Of a stretch of DNA of 64,000 nt, positions 9,004 to 17,256 are shown one piece after another. The notes under the pieces were generated by a model. That model was not told the DNA's origin and ran no database searches. It saw nothing but the letters and a program-made list of their open reading frames with translations. Source of the stretch: Halomonas meridiana (GTDB lineage Bacteria > Pseudomonadota > Gammaproteobacteria > Pseudomonadales > Halomonadaceae); the NCBI RefSeq assembly GCF_009846525.1, contig NZ_CP024621.1, forward strand, positions 2,852,001-2,916,000. Reading direction: 5' to 3'. Positions within the stretch are counted from its first letter, which is position 1. Each line of letters begins with the position of its first letter. Made by a program: the position numbers and the translations under genes.

Positions 9004-11139
9004 TTAGAAATCCAGCTGATACCCCACCGTGAATGTGCGTCCACGGCCAGTGAAGTAGTACTCATCGCTGATGCGAGCGGCTTGAGAGTAATAAGTGAGG
9101 TAGTCTTCGTCGGTCAGGTTCTCGATACCCAGGGATAGCTGCCCTGCGGGAAGCTGGTAAGCCAGCGAGGCATCCACCAACCCGTAGCCATCGAAGTCGA
9201 GCGCCGGGTTATCGACGCTGCGGTCGAAGTAATAGCTACCCTGTAGGCGCGTCGAGAGACGGTCGTTCCATACGGCGCTCCAGCCCAACTTGAGTGTATC
9301 GGGCGCGATGTTGATCCCGGTGAGCTTGGTATCCACGCTGCCATCGCCGTCTTGGTCCGACTTGCCTTCGGTATGGGCATAGGAGAGCGACAGATCATGC
9401 TGGTCATTGACCTGCATGTTGCCGGTCACTTCCACCCCTTGGATTTCGGTTTTCTCACGGCTGCCCACCCACGTACCGTTCTGTTCGGCCAAGCGCTGGC
9501 CAAAGTCAGAGTTCGATTCGTAGTAGCTGACTTCCAGGCCGTAACGCTCCCAGTCGAAACGCGCGCCAATTTCTTGGTTATCGGTGACGATGGGCTGCAA
9601 TTGAAGCAGCGTATCCACATCCTGGCCCGGTTCGCTGATGCCCCGCAGCACGCGACCAACGTCCGGCATGCCAAAACCTTCCGAGTAGCTGGCATACAGC
9701 TGTGCCCACTCCGTGGCCTGGTACGTCAAACCCACGTTATAAAGCGTTTCATCGAAACTGGGATTGCCGCCCCCTACCGCGACGTTGTCTTGAGTGACGT
9801 TGCTACGGTCAATCGTCTCGTAGGCATCCACCTCAAGATCGGCGTGCTCATGGCGAACGCCGGCATGCAGCGTGAGCGGGTCGGCGATCTTGAACTGACC
9901 CTGCAAGAACGGCGCAATGTTGCTGTAGCGGCTTTCCGGCACGTAGGTACGCCCGGTCTCTACCAGCATTTGGCGGGTTTCATCCTCGAGGATGTCTAAC
10001 CCCACCGTCACGCCGAGCCGGTCATCCAGCATGCCCTGGCGGTTCAGGGTGAACTTGGCGCCCTGCTTATCCGATTCGTTACGGGTTTGGTCGAACTGGG
10101 TATTGCCGTTGCCATCCAGGTAAGGGAAGAACGGCGTGGTGGCAAAGCGCGCTCGGAAGCGCTGGCGATACACCTGGGCATCGACCGCGTTGCCGTACCA
10201 ATCCGCGTGGGAGTACGCCAAGCGGGCGGTGGTGACTTCATTGAAGCCTGGCGCGCCGTCGGGTGTGCCCCGCTCGGCGCTGGTCGGGATGCCCGCATCG
10301 CGGTCGCCCACCACGGGCACGTAATCGTCGCCCTCTTCCAAATCAAAATGATTGAGCGACAGCTCGATATTCTGATTATCGTCGATCCAGTAGCCCAGCT
10401 TGCCGAACAGGTCGTAACTTTCCGAGTTTTGCAGCTCGCCGGGGTAGGCAATGCCCACGCGACGGTCGCCGCCATCGTAAAACACGCCCCTCTCTTGGCG
10501 GGTGGCCGCGGCCACGAAATCCCAGTCGCCCTGCTGGCCGCTAATGCGATAGTTGAGCTTGTTGCCCAAGCCTTCCGAGTGAAGGTCGTCGTCAATGGTG
10601 ACGCTAATGCCCGCGCTTTGGCTAATACCGCCCCCTTCGGCCCGACGGGTGACGAAGTTGATCAAACCGCCGGTGGCTCCCAAACCATGCTCGGCGCTGG
10701 CCCCGTGAATCACTTCAATCCGCTCGACCATGGAGAGGTCGATGGTGTAACTGTCACGAGAGCTATCGCGCAGCGGATTGGACTGAGGCACGCCATCGAT
10801 CAGGAACAGCGCATCGCGCCCGCGCAGCGTCTCCCCGGCGTTGGACAGCTTCTGACGGCTAGGTGAAAAGGAGGGAATCAAGTTGCTCAAGACCTGGCCA
10901 GGGTCGTCGGTGATGGCGAGCTGCTGTTCGATCTGCTCACGCGTGATCACTGTCACCCGCTGCGGGGTTTGGCCTTCTTCGCTGCGGCTACGCGTCGCCG
11001 TCACGACCATGGTGGGTGATGACTCGTTGAGCGCCTGCCCCACGTCAGTTGCCTCTTGCTGGGCATTGGCCTGAGTGGCTGCCACTAATCCTGCCAAGGT
11101 GACCGTTGGCCAGAAAGCGGCGTGTTTCATCGTTTGCAT
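9004..11139 (-). CDS. TonB-dependent siderophore receptor
   Basis: A 711-residue outer-membrane receptor. There is a signal peptide (residues 1-26, ending TQANA-Q), a TonB-box-like start (TMVVTATRSRS), a plug domain with RGRDALFLIDGVPQ and VERIEVIHGAS, then a beta-barrel ending in aromatic YQLDF as required for assembly. AGGGAG precedes ATG 11139. A Fur-like site lies in the 5' region. It imports a ferric siderophore, presumably delivering to the 5995-9000 system encoded convergently. The substrate cannot be read from sequence; the plug and barrel resemble xenosiderophore receptors. Confidence 0.9.
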   Translation of the reverse strand: MQTMKHAAFWPTVTLAGLVAATQANAQQEATDVGQALNESSPTMVVTATRSRSEEGQTPQRVTVITREQIEQQLAITDDPGQVLSNLIPSFSPSRQKLSNAGETLRGRDALFLIDGVPQSNPLRDSSRDSYTIDLSMVERIEVIHGASAEHGLGATGGLINFVTRRAEGGGISQSAGISVTIDDDLHSEGLGNKLNYRISGQQGDWDFVAAATRQERGVFYDGGDRRVGIAYPGELQNSESYDLFGKLGYWIDDNQNIELSLNHFDLEEGDDYVPVVGDRDAGIPTSAERGTPDGAPGFNEVTTARLAYSHADWYGNAVDAQVYRQRFRARFATTPFFPYLDGNGNTQFDQTRNESDKQGAKFTLNRQGMLDDRLGVTVGLDILEDETRQMLVETGRTYVPESRYSNIAPFLQGQFKIADPLTLHAGVRHEHADLEVDAYETIDRSNVTQDNVAVGGGNPSFDETLYNVGLTYQATEWAQLYASYSEGFGMPDVGRVLRGISEPGQDVDTLLQLQPIVTDNQEIGARFDWERYGLEVSYYESNSDFGQRLAEQNGTWVGSREKTEIQGVEVTGNMQVNDQHDLSLSYAHTEGKSDQDGDGSVDTKLTGINIAPDTLKLGWSAVWNDRLSTRLQGSYYFDRSVDNPALDFDGYGLVDASLAYQLPAGQLSLGIENLTDEDYLTYYSQAARISDEYYFTGRGRTFTVGYQLDF

Positions 11140-11233
11140 GTCTGCTCCCTTGCGTTGTGTGTAACGTCGTACGAATGAACCCTTGGTGAATTATCACTTT
11201 AGCGGCCGCTGAAATGCTAACGCGGATCTAAAT

Positions 11234-11252
11234 GATAATGATTATATTATGC
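11234..11252 (-). promoter_or_regulatory. candidate Fur box for the TonB receptor
   Basis: GATAATGATTATATTATGC matches the 19-base Fur consensus at 13 positions, including nine in a row at its left. It lies about 95 bases upstream of the receptor start (11139). Confidence 0.7.
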
Positions 11253-11338
11253 ACAAAGAAACAGGCAGGTCTACCGTTGCGAACGCACCGTTCGAACGTC
11301 CGCAATGACACAGAACAGGCAGCCACAAGAACAACATT

Positions 11339-11357
11339 GAAAATGAGAATATTTTGC
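11339..11357 (+). promoter_or_regulatory. candidate Fur box for the ABC ATPase/reductase pair
   Basis: GAAAATGAGAATATTTTGC matches the Fur consensus at 13 of 19 positions and sits about 55 bases before ATG 11411. With the site at 11234 it suggests that both divergent iron genes respond to Fur. Confidence 0.6.
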
Positions 11358-11410
11358 CTTAGGGTGCTGACTGCCCTAATTTCGTGACTGAGCTTGCCTG
11401 AGCCTACCTT

Positions 11411-12232
11411 ATGCCCGCCTATTCCCACCCTGCATCACGACTCACCGCTGACGGCCTGCACGCTGGCTACGACACCAAGCGCATTCTGCAAGGGGTAGAT
11501 ATGGCTGTAGCGGAAGGCCAACTCACCGTGCTGCTAGGGCCCAATGGCAGCGGCAAATCGACTCTGCTGAAAACGCTGGCGCGCACGCTGACGCCCAGCG
11601 GCGGGCATGTCTATCTCGATGGCAAGGACATTCATCGCAGCAACACCCGGGAGGTCGCCCAGCGGCTAGGCATTTTGCCGCAAGGCCCCATCGCCCCCGA
11701 GGGGTTGAGCGTAAAACAGCTGGTGGGGATGGGACGCTTTCCCCACCAAGGGTTTTGGAAAAAAGATCCGCAGCAGGATGCCAACGCCATCGCCGAAGCC
11801 ATGGCCTATATGCACGTGACCGAGTTTGCCGACCGGGATGTGGAAGCGCTCTCCGGTGGCCAGCGCCAGCGCTGCTGGATCGCGATGGTGCTCGCCCAGC
11901 AGACCGATTTAATTTTGCTGGATGAACCCACCACCTTTTTAGATTTGAAGGTGCAGGTAGACCTGCTGGCACTGCTTTCTCGGCTGGCCCACGACCATGG
12001 CCGCACACTGCTGCTGGTACTGCACGACTTGAACCTCGCCGCCGCCTACGCCGACCATCTAGTGATGATGCGCGACGGACAAATCGTCACCAGCGGCGCG
12101 CCAAACGACGTGTTCACCGCGGCCAACCTAAAGCGCGTCTTCGACCTAGATGCGCATATTCTGCGCGACCCCGCTAGCGGCAGCCCAGTGTGCGTGCCCT
12201 TCACCTCGGCGACGTTACAGGCAGCTCTATGA
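11411..12232 (+). CDS. iron-siderophore ABC transporter ATPase (FecE/FepC-like)
   Basis: A 273-residue cytoplasmic ATPase. Walker A is GPNGSGKST (residues 43-51), the Q loop lies near LGILPQG, the signature is LSGGQRQR (about 143-150), Walker B is LILLDEPTTFLDL, and the switch histidine is in VLHDLNLA. This is the iron-siderophore/B12 class. It supplies the ATPase missing from the 5995-9000 permease operon. Its stop overlaps the start of the ferredoxin-like gene (ATGA), so uptake energy and iron reduction are probably co-expressed. Confidence 0.92.
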   Translation: MPAYSHPASRLTADGLHAGYDTKRILQGVDMAVAEGQLTVLLGPNGSGKSTLLKTLARTLTPSGGHVYLDGKDIHRSNTREVAQRLGILPQGPIAPEGLSVKQLVGMGRFPHQGFWKKDPQQDANAIAEAMAYMHVTEFADRDVEALSGGQRQRCWIAMVLAQQTDLILLDEPTTFLDLKVQVDLLALLSRLAHDHGRTLLLVLHDLNLAAAYADHLVMMRDGQIVTSGAPNDVFTAANLKRVFDLDAHILRDPASGSPVCVPFTSATLQAAL

Positions 12233-13125
12233 ACCATACCTTCTGCGCGGATTTAAGCCGTGAACAGCACGATCCGCTGGCCGGTAGCGCCGCCCATGCC
12301 GAGCGTAACTTACTGCTCAGCTGGCCGCGCGCGAAGTGGCAGCGCAAACTGCGCCACGCCAGCGATATGAGCGATTCATTAAAGCAAACGCTGGATACAC
12401 TGGCCGACGATGGCCTGCGCATCAACCTGATCCAACAGCCGGGCATGGAAAAGTACCAACATCAGATCTTTCTGATGCCGGAGCGGCGTTGTTTTCGGGT
12501 AGCACGATGGGAGTTAGAGACGTTTTTCAGTGCGTTTCAAAGCGGTACCAGCCTTAGCCAGTGGGAGCAGCCGCCGCTGCTAGAGGACCTCGTGCTCTGC
12601 TGCACCCACGGCACTAAAGACAAATGCTGCGCCAAGTACGGTTATAAAACGTTCAAAGCGCTAGCCAGCACGGTGGCAGAGCACCCGCTGCCGTTCGAAG
12701 TGTGGGAGAGCAGCCACCTCGGCGGCTGCCGACTCGCTGCCAGCGTGATCATATTGCCCAATGTGCGCAAATATGGGCGTATCACGCCAGAACAGGCCCT
12801 GCCTTTCTTACAGGCGGAAGCCCACCAACAGCGCTTTCTGCCCGGCTATCGCGGCGGCTCGCAATCAACCCCCGCACAACAAAGCGCTGAAATCGCTGCG
12901 TTAACACACCTCAGCACAGATACCGCACAGCCAACGTTGGCTCTGATCAGCGATCACGGCAACGACCAAACACGAGAGATACGCTTTCAGTGGCGGCTCG
13001 ACCAGCGGCAAGGTGAACTGACCGTGCACTGCCAAGCCACCACGCTATGGCGGGTAGACACCTGTGCCGACCTTGAGCAAGGCCCCACCGAAAGCATCGT
13101 ATGGCACGCGACGGTGAATGGGTAG
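12229..13125 (+). CDS. sucrase/ferredoxin-like protein, probable ferric-siderophore reductase
   Basis: A 298-residue protein of the Suc_Fer-like (thioredoxin-fold ferredoxin) family. Cysteine motifs CCTHGTKDKCC (residues 124-134) and HLGGCRLA (163-170) would hold a [2Fe-2S] cluster. Start is ATG 12229, overlapping the ATPase stop. Family members located with siderophore ABC genes are plausible cytoplasmic reductases that release iron; here the role rests on context and cluster motif. A hairpin follows at 13154-13180. Confidence 0.78.
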   Translation: MNHTFCADLSREQHDPLAGSAAHAERNLLLSWPRAKWQRKLRHASDMSDSLKQTLDTLADDGLRINLIQQPGMEKYQHQIFLMPERRCFRVARWELETFFSAFQSGTSLSQWEQPPLLEDLVLCCTHGTKDKCCAKYGYKTFKALASTVAEHPLPFEVWESSHLGGCRLAASVIILPNVRKYGRITPEQALPFLQAEAHQQRFLPGYRGGSQSTPAQQSAEIAALTHLSTDTAQPTLALISDHGNDQTREIRFQWRLDQRQGELTVHCQATTLWRVDTCADLEQGPTESIVWHATVNG

Positions 13126-13153
13126 TACATAGACGAACAACAACGACGAACAA

Positions 13154-13180
13154 CAACGCCCGGCTTAAAGCCGGGCGTTG
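13154..13180. terminator. perfect 13-bp-stem hairpin between convergent genes
   Basis: CAACGCCCGGCTT and AAGCCGGGCGTTG pair perfectly around a single base. It sits between the ends of the ferredoxin-like gene (13125) and the FhuA-like receptor (13209). There is no long U tract on either strand, so termination is likely but not certain. Confidence 0.65.
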
Positions 13181-13208
13181 TGGGTTAAGATTGAGTGCCA
13201 ATGATCAA

Positions 13209-15353
13209 TTACCAGCGGTACTTCACGCTGCCGATCACACTGCGAGAAGCACCGTAATAGCAGTAGAAATCGCAGCCGCTCACGTACTCTTCATCAGTGA
13301 TGTTGTTCACGTTCACCTGCGCGGTCCAGCTGTCGTTAATATCGTAGCTGGCCATGGCATCGTAGAGCGTCGTGGAAGGCACATCGCGGTTAATACCGCT
13401 GCCAGGGCTCGGAGACGTTTCACCGATATAGCGCACGCCTGCCCCAACGGAAAGCCCAGGCAAGCTGCTGCTCATATCGTAATCCAACCACGCTGACGCC
13501 ATATGGAAAGGCACCAACGGCACGCGCTCATCCTGCTGGGAATCGCTGATATCGTAGCGCGCATCGGTATAGGTGTACGCGGCGGTGAGCTGTAGATCAT
13601 CGGTGAGGTAACCCACACCTTCAATCTCCACACCCTGCGAACGACGCTCGCCAGCCTGCTCTTGCACCGGCGCACCGGTGGAAATCAGCGTGTTGTCCTC
13701 TTCCACGTCAAACACGGCAACGGTCACATAGCCATCCACATCAAACGGGGCAATTTTCACACCGGCTTCTAGCTGGCTACCTTCCAGCGGCTCATAGCTA
13801 GCACCATCCGGCCCGATACCCGCGACAGGTGTAAACGACTCGCTGTAGCTAAGGTAAGGTGAAATGCCGTTATCGCCCAGGTACATGGCCCCGGCTGTAA
13901 GTGATAGCTGCTCGTCATCGTAGCCCTGGCTGCTTCTACCGGTGACATCACTGAAGTCGTCGCTGCTATCCACGCTGTCGTAGCGTGCACCCGCGAGGAA
14001 CACCCACTTATCTGCCACGCGCAGCTGGTCCTGCACGTAAATACCGAACTGGCGGCGGTCCACATCATGCTGGGTGGGGTCGCCGGTATCCGGCGCGGTA
14101 AAGGCGGCGTAATCCGGGTTATAGAGGTCTACGGTATCCACGTTGGCGAAGAACGTAGAGCCATCGCCCAAGGTACGGAAGCTATCGCGGTTGGTGTAGT
14201 TCAGGTTCAACTCTTGATAGCCCGCGCCCACCAGCAAGGTGTTTTCCGTGTTGTCGGTGTAGGTGCGTGCAATCAAGCGGTTATCGATATTGAACGCATC
14301 GTACTCGCCGTCGCGATCAATCACGCCACGGGAAATACTGCGCGGCGGGGTAACAAACGAGTTGGGATAAACATTACGCAGCTCAAGATCTAAATGCGTA
14401 TAGCGAGCGTTCTGCTGGAACTCCCACGTATCGTTGATCTGGTGCTCAAGCTCGTAACCAATGCCTACTTGGCGCTGATCCAGACGGTCGTAATCCGGCT
14501 GGCCCAGGTTGGTCTCGGGGTCGATTTGGCCAAACGGAGAGTCGTTCAGCGTACCCAGTGCCGGGAAGAAACCGGTAGTGGGCACACCCTCATCTTTCTG
14601 CACGCTGGCTAGGAAAGTGACTGTGGTATCGTCGCTGACATCCATTTCCAGGCTAGGCGCAAAGTAGTAGCGCTCTTTCTCGCTGCCGTTAAGCTCCCCT
14701 TCTCCATCGCGATAAAGCCCGACCATGCGGTAACGCATATCGTCGCGCTCGGCCACCGGGCCAGAGACATCAATACCCACCTGACGATGCTGCTGGTTGC
14801 CCGCCTCAATTTCCAACGTGCCCTGTGGCTTGCTGGTCGGGCGCTTGCTGATGGCGTTAATCACACCGCCGGGAGGCGCTTCACCGTACAAAATAGAAGC
14901 CGGGCCTTTCAGTAAATCCACCCGCTCAACGCCAAACGTTTCATTCATCCACCAGAAGTAGCCGCCAGTGCGGAATAAACGCAGGCCATCTTGGTAGGTC
15001 GCGCTTTCCGCGCTGAAGCCACGTAAAAAGAACCAATCCGTGTTGTTGTCATCGCCGTAGGGCTGGGAAACAACGCCAGAACGATACTGGAACGTTTCGT
15101 CGTACTTATTAACGCCACGGGTTTCCAGCTCTTCCGCGCTCACGGTAGAGATCGCGCGAGGCGTTTCTACCTCGGGGGTGTCTACCTTCAACGCGGTCGC
15201 GGTGACCACGGTGGTACCGGTGTTAATGGTTTCTTCTTGGGCCAGCGCGGCCAGCGGCGCAACGCTCAGCATTCCACCGAGCGACACCACCAGTGAACGA
15301 CGAACGGCAGCAGGCAACGGCGCGACGGAAAACGGGAGAGTTTTACGGAGCAT
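13209..15353 (-). CDS. FhuA-like TonB-dependent siderophore receptor
   Basis: A 714-residue outer-membrane receptor with a signal peptide (residues 1-38, ending LAALA-Q), plug domain (FQYRSGVVSQ, FLRGFSAESATYQDGLRL, VERVDLLKGPASILYGEAPPG split here by residues) and a barrel ending VKYRW. The EEYVSGCDFYCYYGASRSVIG block near the C-terminus, with two cysteines, is typical of FhuA/FoxA/FpvA-like hydroxamate receptors. Function: import of ferric hydroxamate-type siderophores (inferred). A 72-bp array of 9-bp repeats lies 110 bases upstream. The genomic island begins about 315 bases upstream. Confidence 0.9.
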   Translation of the reverse strand: MLRKTLPFSVAPLPAAVRRSLVVSLGGMLSVAPLAALAQEETINTGTTVVTATALKVDTPEVETPRAISTVSAEELETRGVNKYDETFQYRSGVVSQPYGDDNNTDWFFLRGFSAESATYQDGLRLFRTGGYFWWMNETFGVERVDLLKGPASILYGEAPPGGVINAISKRPTSKPQGTLEIEAGNQQHRQVGIDVSGPVAERDDMRYRMVGLYRDGEGELNGSEKERYYFAPSLEMDVSDDTTVTFLASVQKDEGVPTTGFFPALGTLNDSPFGQIDPETNLGQPDYDRLDQRQVGIGYELEHQINDTWEFQQNARYTHLDLELRNVYPNSFVTPPRSISRGVIDRDGEYDAFNIDNRLIARTYTDNTENTLLVGAGYQELNLNYTNRDSFRTLGDGSTFFANVDTVDLYNPDYAAFTAPDTGDPTQHDVDRRQFGIYVQDQLRVADKWVFLAGARYDSVDSSDDFSDVTGRSSQGYDDEQLSLTAGAMYLGDNGISPYLSYSESFTPVAGIGPDGASYEPLEGSQLEAGVKIAPFDVDGYVTVAVFDVEEDNTLISTGAPVQEQAGERRSQGVEIEGVGYLTDDLQLTAAYTYTDARYDISDSQQDERVPLVPFHMASAWLDYDMSSSLPGLSVGAGVRYIGETSPSPGSGINRDVPSTTLYDAMASYDINDSWTAQVNVNNITDEEYVSGCDFYCYYGASRSVIGSVKYRW

Positions 15354-15463
15354 GAGGAAGTCTCAACGGATAGGAAGAGGAGTATCGTTATAGTAAGGCG
15401 AATGATACGAATTTTTATTCACAACCACAATCACTCGGGCAGGACAAGGGATTAAGGTGGAAC

Positions 15464-15535
15464 GGGGTGTTCGGGGTGTTCGGGGTGTTCGGGGTGTTCG
15501 GGGTGTTCGGGGTGTTCGGGGTGTTCGGGGTGTTC
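15464..15535. repeat. tandem repeat, eight copies of GGGGTGTTC
   Basis: Eight perfect 9-bp units (72 bp) lie in the 5' region of the FhuA-like gene and 130 bases from the island boundary. The frame across it encodes only a repeated tripeptide and is not a gene. Copy number may vary by slippage. Confidence 0.95.
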
Positions 15536-15667
15536 GAGGGGAACATCGGTGGAAAAGCCTACAGAGAGACATGAGGCTTTGAAAATAGAGAATATGGCAA
15601 AGGAGCCGTTTACTGACGTTGGTCAGCGGCTTGAAGATAAGGCGATCTAGGGGGAGAGGCTAAGAAA

Positions 15668-15713
15668 TGGTGGGCCCAGTAGGACTTGAACCTACGACCA
15701 AGGGATTATGAGT
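15668..15713. other. attL, 46-bp tRNA 3'-end copy
   Basis: Identical over 46 bases to 55814-55859, the 3' part of the tRNA gene including CCA. Identity stops in the anticodon stem at 15714, so this copy is not a tRNA gene. It marks the distal island end created by integration. Confidence 0.93.
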
Positions 15714-15947
15714 GCAACCAAACAAACTTTGGGATCGCGCCTGCAATGCGGAAACAAAGATTTTTCAATGAGTTAAGCTTTCCATGGTTTACATTACTCA
15801 CATGGTTTTCACCCTGTTAGCCGCCAAATGACAACCGCATGGCAACCACATCACCGCAAGGCACAGCAAAATGCAGAGTCAATAATTGACAACCAATAAT
15901 GTACTATGTACACCAAAATACGCACTGGCTGAAGGAAGTGCTCTAAC

Positions 15948-16194
15948 GTGAGCCGTACGATTGAATTTATCGAAACCCCGGCGGTTCACCCGCCAGATTG
16001 GGCCATGCCACTGACGACGAATTTAATGAACTGCAACGCACCTTATTGCTCAACCCGACAAGGGTGACCTGATTCAAGGCACGGGAGGACTACGCAAAAT
16101 ACGTATGGTGTTGGGCAACCAAGGTAAGAGCGGCGGCGCTCGGGTTATTTACTTTTTAGCAACGGCAGAGAGAATCTACCTGATACTGGCCTAA
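15948..16194 (+). pseudogene. RelE/HigB-type toxin, frameshifted and truncated
   Basis: Translation must change frame at least twice to follow the family: VSRTIEFIETPA from GTG 15948, then DDEFNELQRTLLLNP, then GDLIQGTGGLRKIRMVLGN and GGARVIYFLATAERIYLILA before a stop at 16192. The usual C-terminal tail after the last strand is absent. It would have been the mRNA-cleaving toxin of a type II toxin-antitoxin pair; it cannot be made as one protein now. Confidence 0.8.
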
Positions 16195-16266
16195 ACCAAG
16201 AGTGTGAAGGGCAGCTTAACGCCCGCTGAAAACACTGGCCCACCAACTGAAGGGGGAGGTTTCCAA

Positions 16267-16574
16267 ATGAACATTTTTGACGAGCTGCAAACATCGCTGC
16301 AGGAAGCAATTGAGATTAAACAAGGCAAAGCTCAGGCCAGCCGCATCACACGCCATGAGGTAGCCGATGTGAAGACCATCCGCGCCAAGCTAAACGTCTC
16401 CCAGGTAGAATTTGCTGAAGCTATGGGAACTAGTGTGGACACCATTAAAAGCTGGGAAACCAAGCGACGTAATCAGCTGGACTAGCGGCTAAGGTGCTGG
16501 CGACGATTCAAGACAACCCAGGCTTTTTCAACGAACTTGCTTCGCACCAAATCACAGGCTACAGCAAAAAATAA
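16267..16574 (+). pseudogene. HigA-type antitoxin, frameshifted
   Basis: MNIFDELQTSLQEAIEIKQGK starts at 16267 (no more than the first residues quoted) and runs through an XRE HTH (VKTIRAKLNVSQVEFAEAMG, DTIKSWETKRRN) before an early stop at 16485. The family's conserved C-terminal stretch LAAKVLATIQDNPGFF continues in another frame to 16574, showing a single frameshift after the RRN. The truncated 73-residue form keeps the DNA-binding domain and could still act as a repressor. It follows the decayed toxin, the usual order for HigBA-like pairs. Confidence 0.8.
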
Positions 16575-16597
16575 GTCTTTAGCTTTACAACACACCA

Positions 16598-16645
16598 ATC
16601 AGCCCATCAGCCCATCAGCCCATCAGCCCATCAGCCCATCAGCCT
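16598..16645. repeat. tandem repeat, ATCAGCCC x6
   Basis: Five perfect and one imperfect 8-bp unit, ending 9 bases before the ISL3 element. It has no coding role that I can see. Confidence 0.9.
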
Positions 16646-16830
16646 AGAAATTATGGGTATCCGGAATTTCTGGTTGATAAAATGCCAAAGATGTAAAGAA
16701 GAAAATCTTTCTCAGCGGATTATCTGATTGATCCTCTTCAGCCTACTCTACTGCCAATTTTCTGTTTCCACCTTCGCCTGAGTCTTCATAGCGATGCTGA
16801 CTAGGGAGGACAGCGAGAGCTGGGCAAGCG

Positions 16831-17145
16831 TCAAAGCGGTTCTGGTTCATGCGCAATCCGGACACCTGCACAACATTCCTCTTGTAAGAAACCGATCAAA
16901 TTCTCTAGGTGCCCATACTCGGGTATACAGACAATCGTGCGGCTATGTTTCTCCTGCCGGATCAGCCCTACCTTGGCCATGCGCGCAAGGTGATGTGATA
17001 GCGTCGAAGCAGGAATACCCAGCCCCTTCTGGATATCTCCGGCCGAAGCCCCATCATGGCCAGCTTTGACCAGAAAGCGGAACACGGACAGTCGGTGACT
17101 ATTCCCTAGCTCAGCTAAGCTGGCTGCAACCTTTTCGTGATCCAT
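16831..17145 (-). CDS. ArsR/SmtB-family repressor
   Basis: A 104-residue winged-helix regulator from ATG 17145 (a TTG at 17157 is less likely). The HTH is clear: ELGNSHRLSVFRFLVKAG, then DIQKGLGIPASTLSHHLARM, then the wing KHSRTIVCIPEY. A vicinal cysteine pair near the C-terminus (EECCAG) could bind As(III) or another thiophilic metal. It is divergent from the permease gene, with paired TTTCTAG-type sites between, and probably represses both. It travels inside the ISL3 element. Confidence 0.87.
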   Translation of the reverse strand: MDHEKVAASLAELGNSHRLSVFRFLVKAGHDGASAGDIQKGLGIPASTLSHHLARMAKVGLIRQEKHSRTIVCIPEYGHLENLIGFLQEECCAGVRIAHEPEPL

Positions 17146-17161
17146 AGCACGCCCCAATAAT

Positions 17162-17244
17162 TCGATGTTTCTAGAATTATAGTTGACAGGTCGGATAAAC
17201 GCAAGTAGGCTGCGTACATCATTTCGACAATACTAGAAATATAG
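17162..17244. promoter_or_regulatory. paired operator-like sites between arsR and permease
   Basis: TTTCTAGAATTATAG (near 17168-17182) and, on the other strand near 17229-17243, TATATTTCTAGTATTG share the core TTTCTAG-ATT in opposite orientation, one near each divergent start. TTGACA at 17183-17188 is a possible -35. These fit ArsR binding sites. Confidence 0.55.
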
Positions 17245-17256
17245 GAGTAATATTGA

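Noticed and set aside
10087-10866. 259-codon frame on the plus strand inside the TonB receptor
   Set aside because: It lies wholly opposite a convincing receptor and has no ribosome binding site or family features.
15395-15420. Fur box before the FhuA-like receptor
   Set aside because: AT-rich, but the best alignment to the Fur consensus matched only about six of 19 positions.
15464-15535. CRISPR array
   Set aside because: Units are 9 bp, head to tail, with no spacers and no cas genes.
15363-15572. Coding frame with repeated Arg-Thr-Pro
   Set aside because: It is a by-product of the 9-bp repeat array read in one frame, with no ribosome binding site.
15668-15713. Second tRNA gene
   Set aside because: Only the 3' 46 bases are present; the D arm and 5' acceptor strand are missing.
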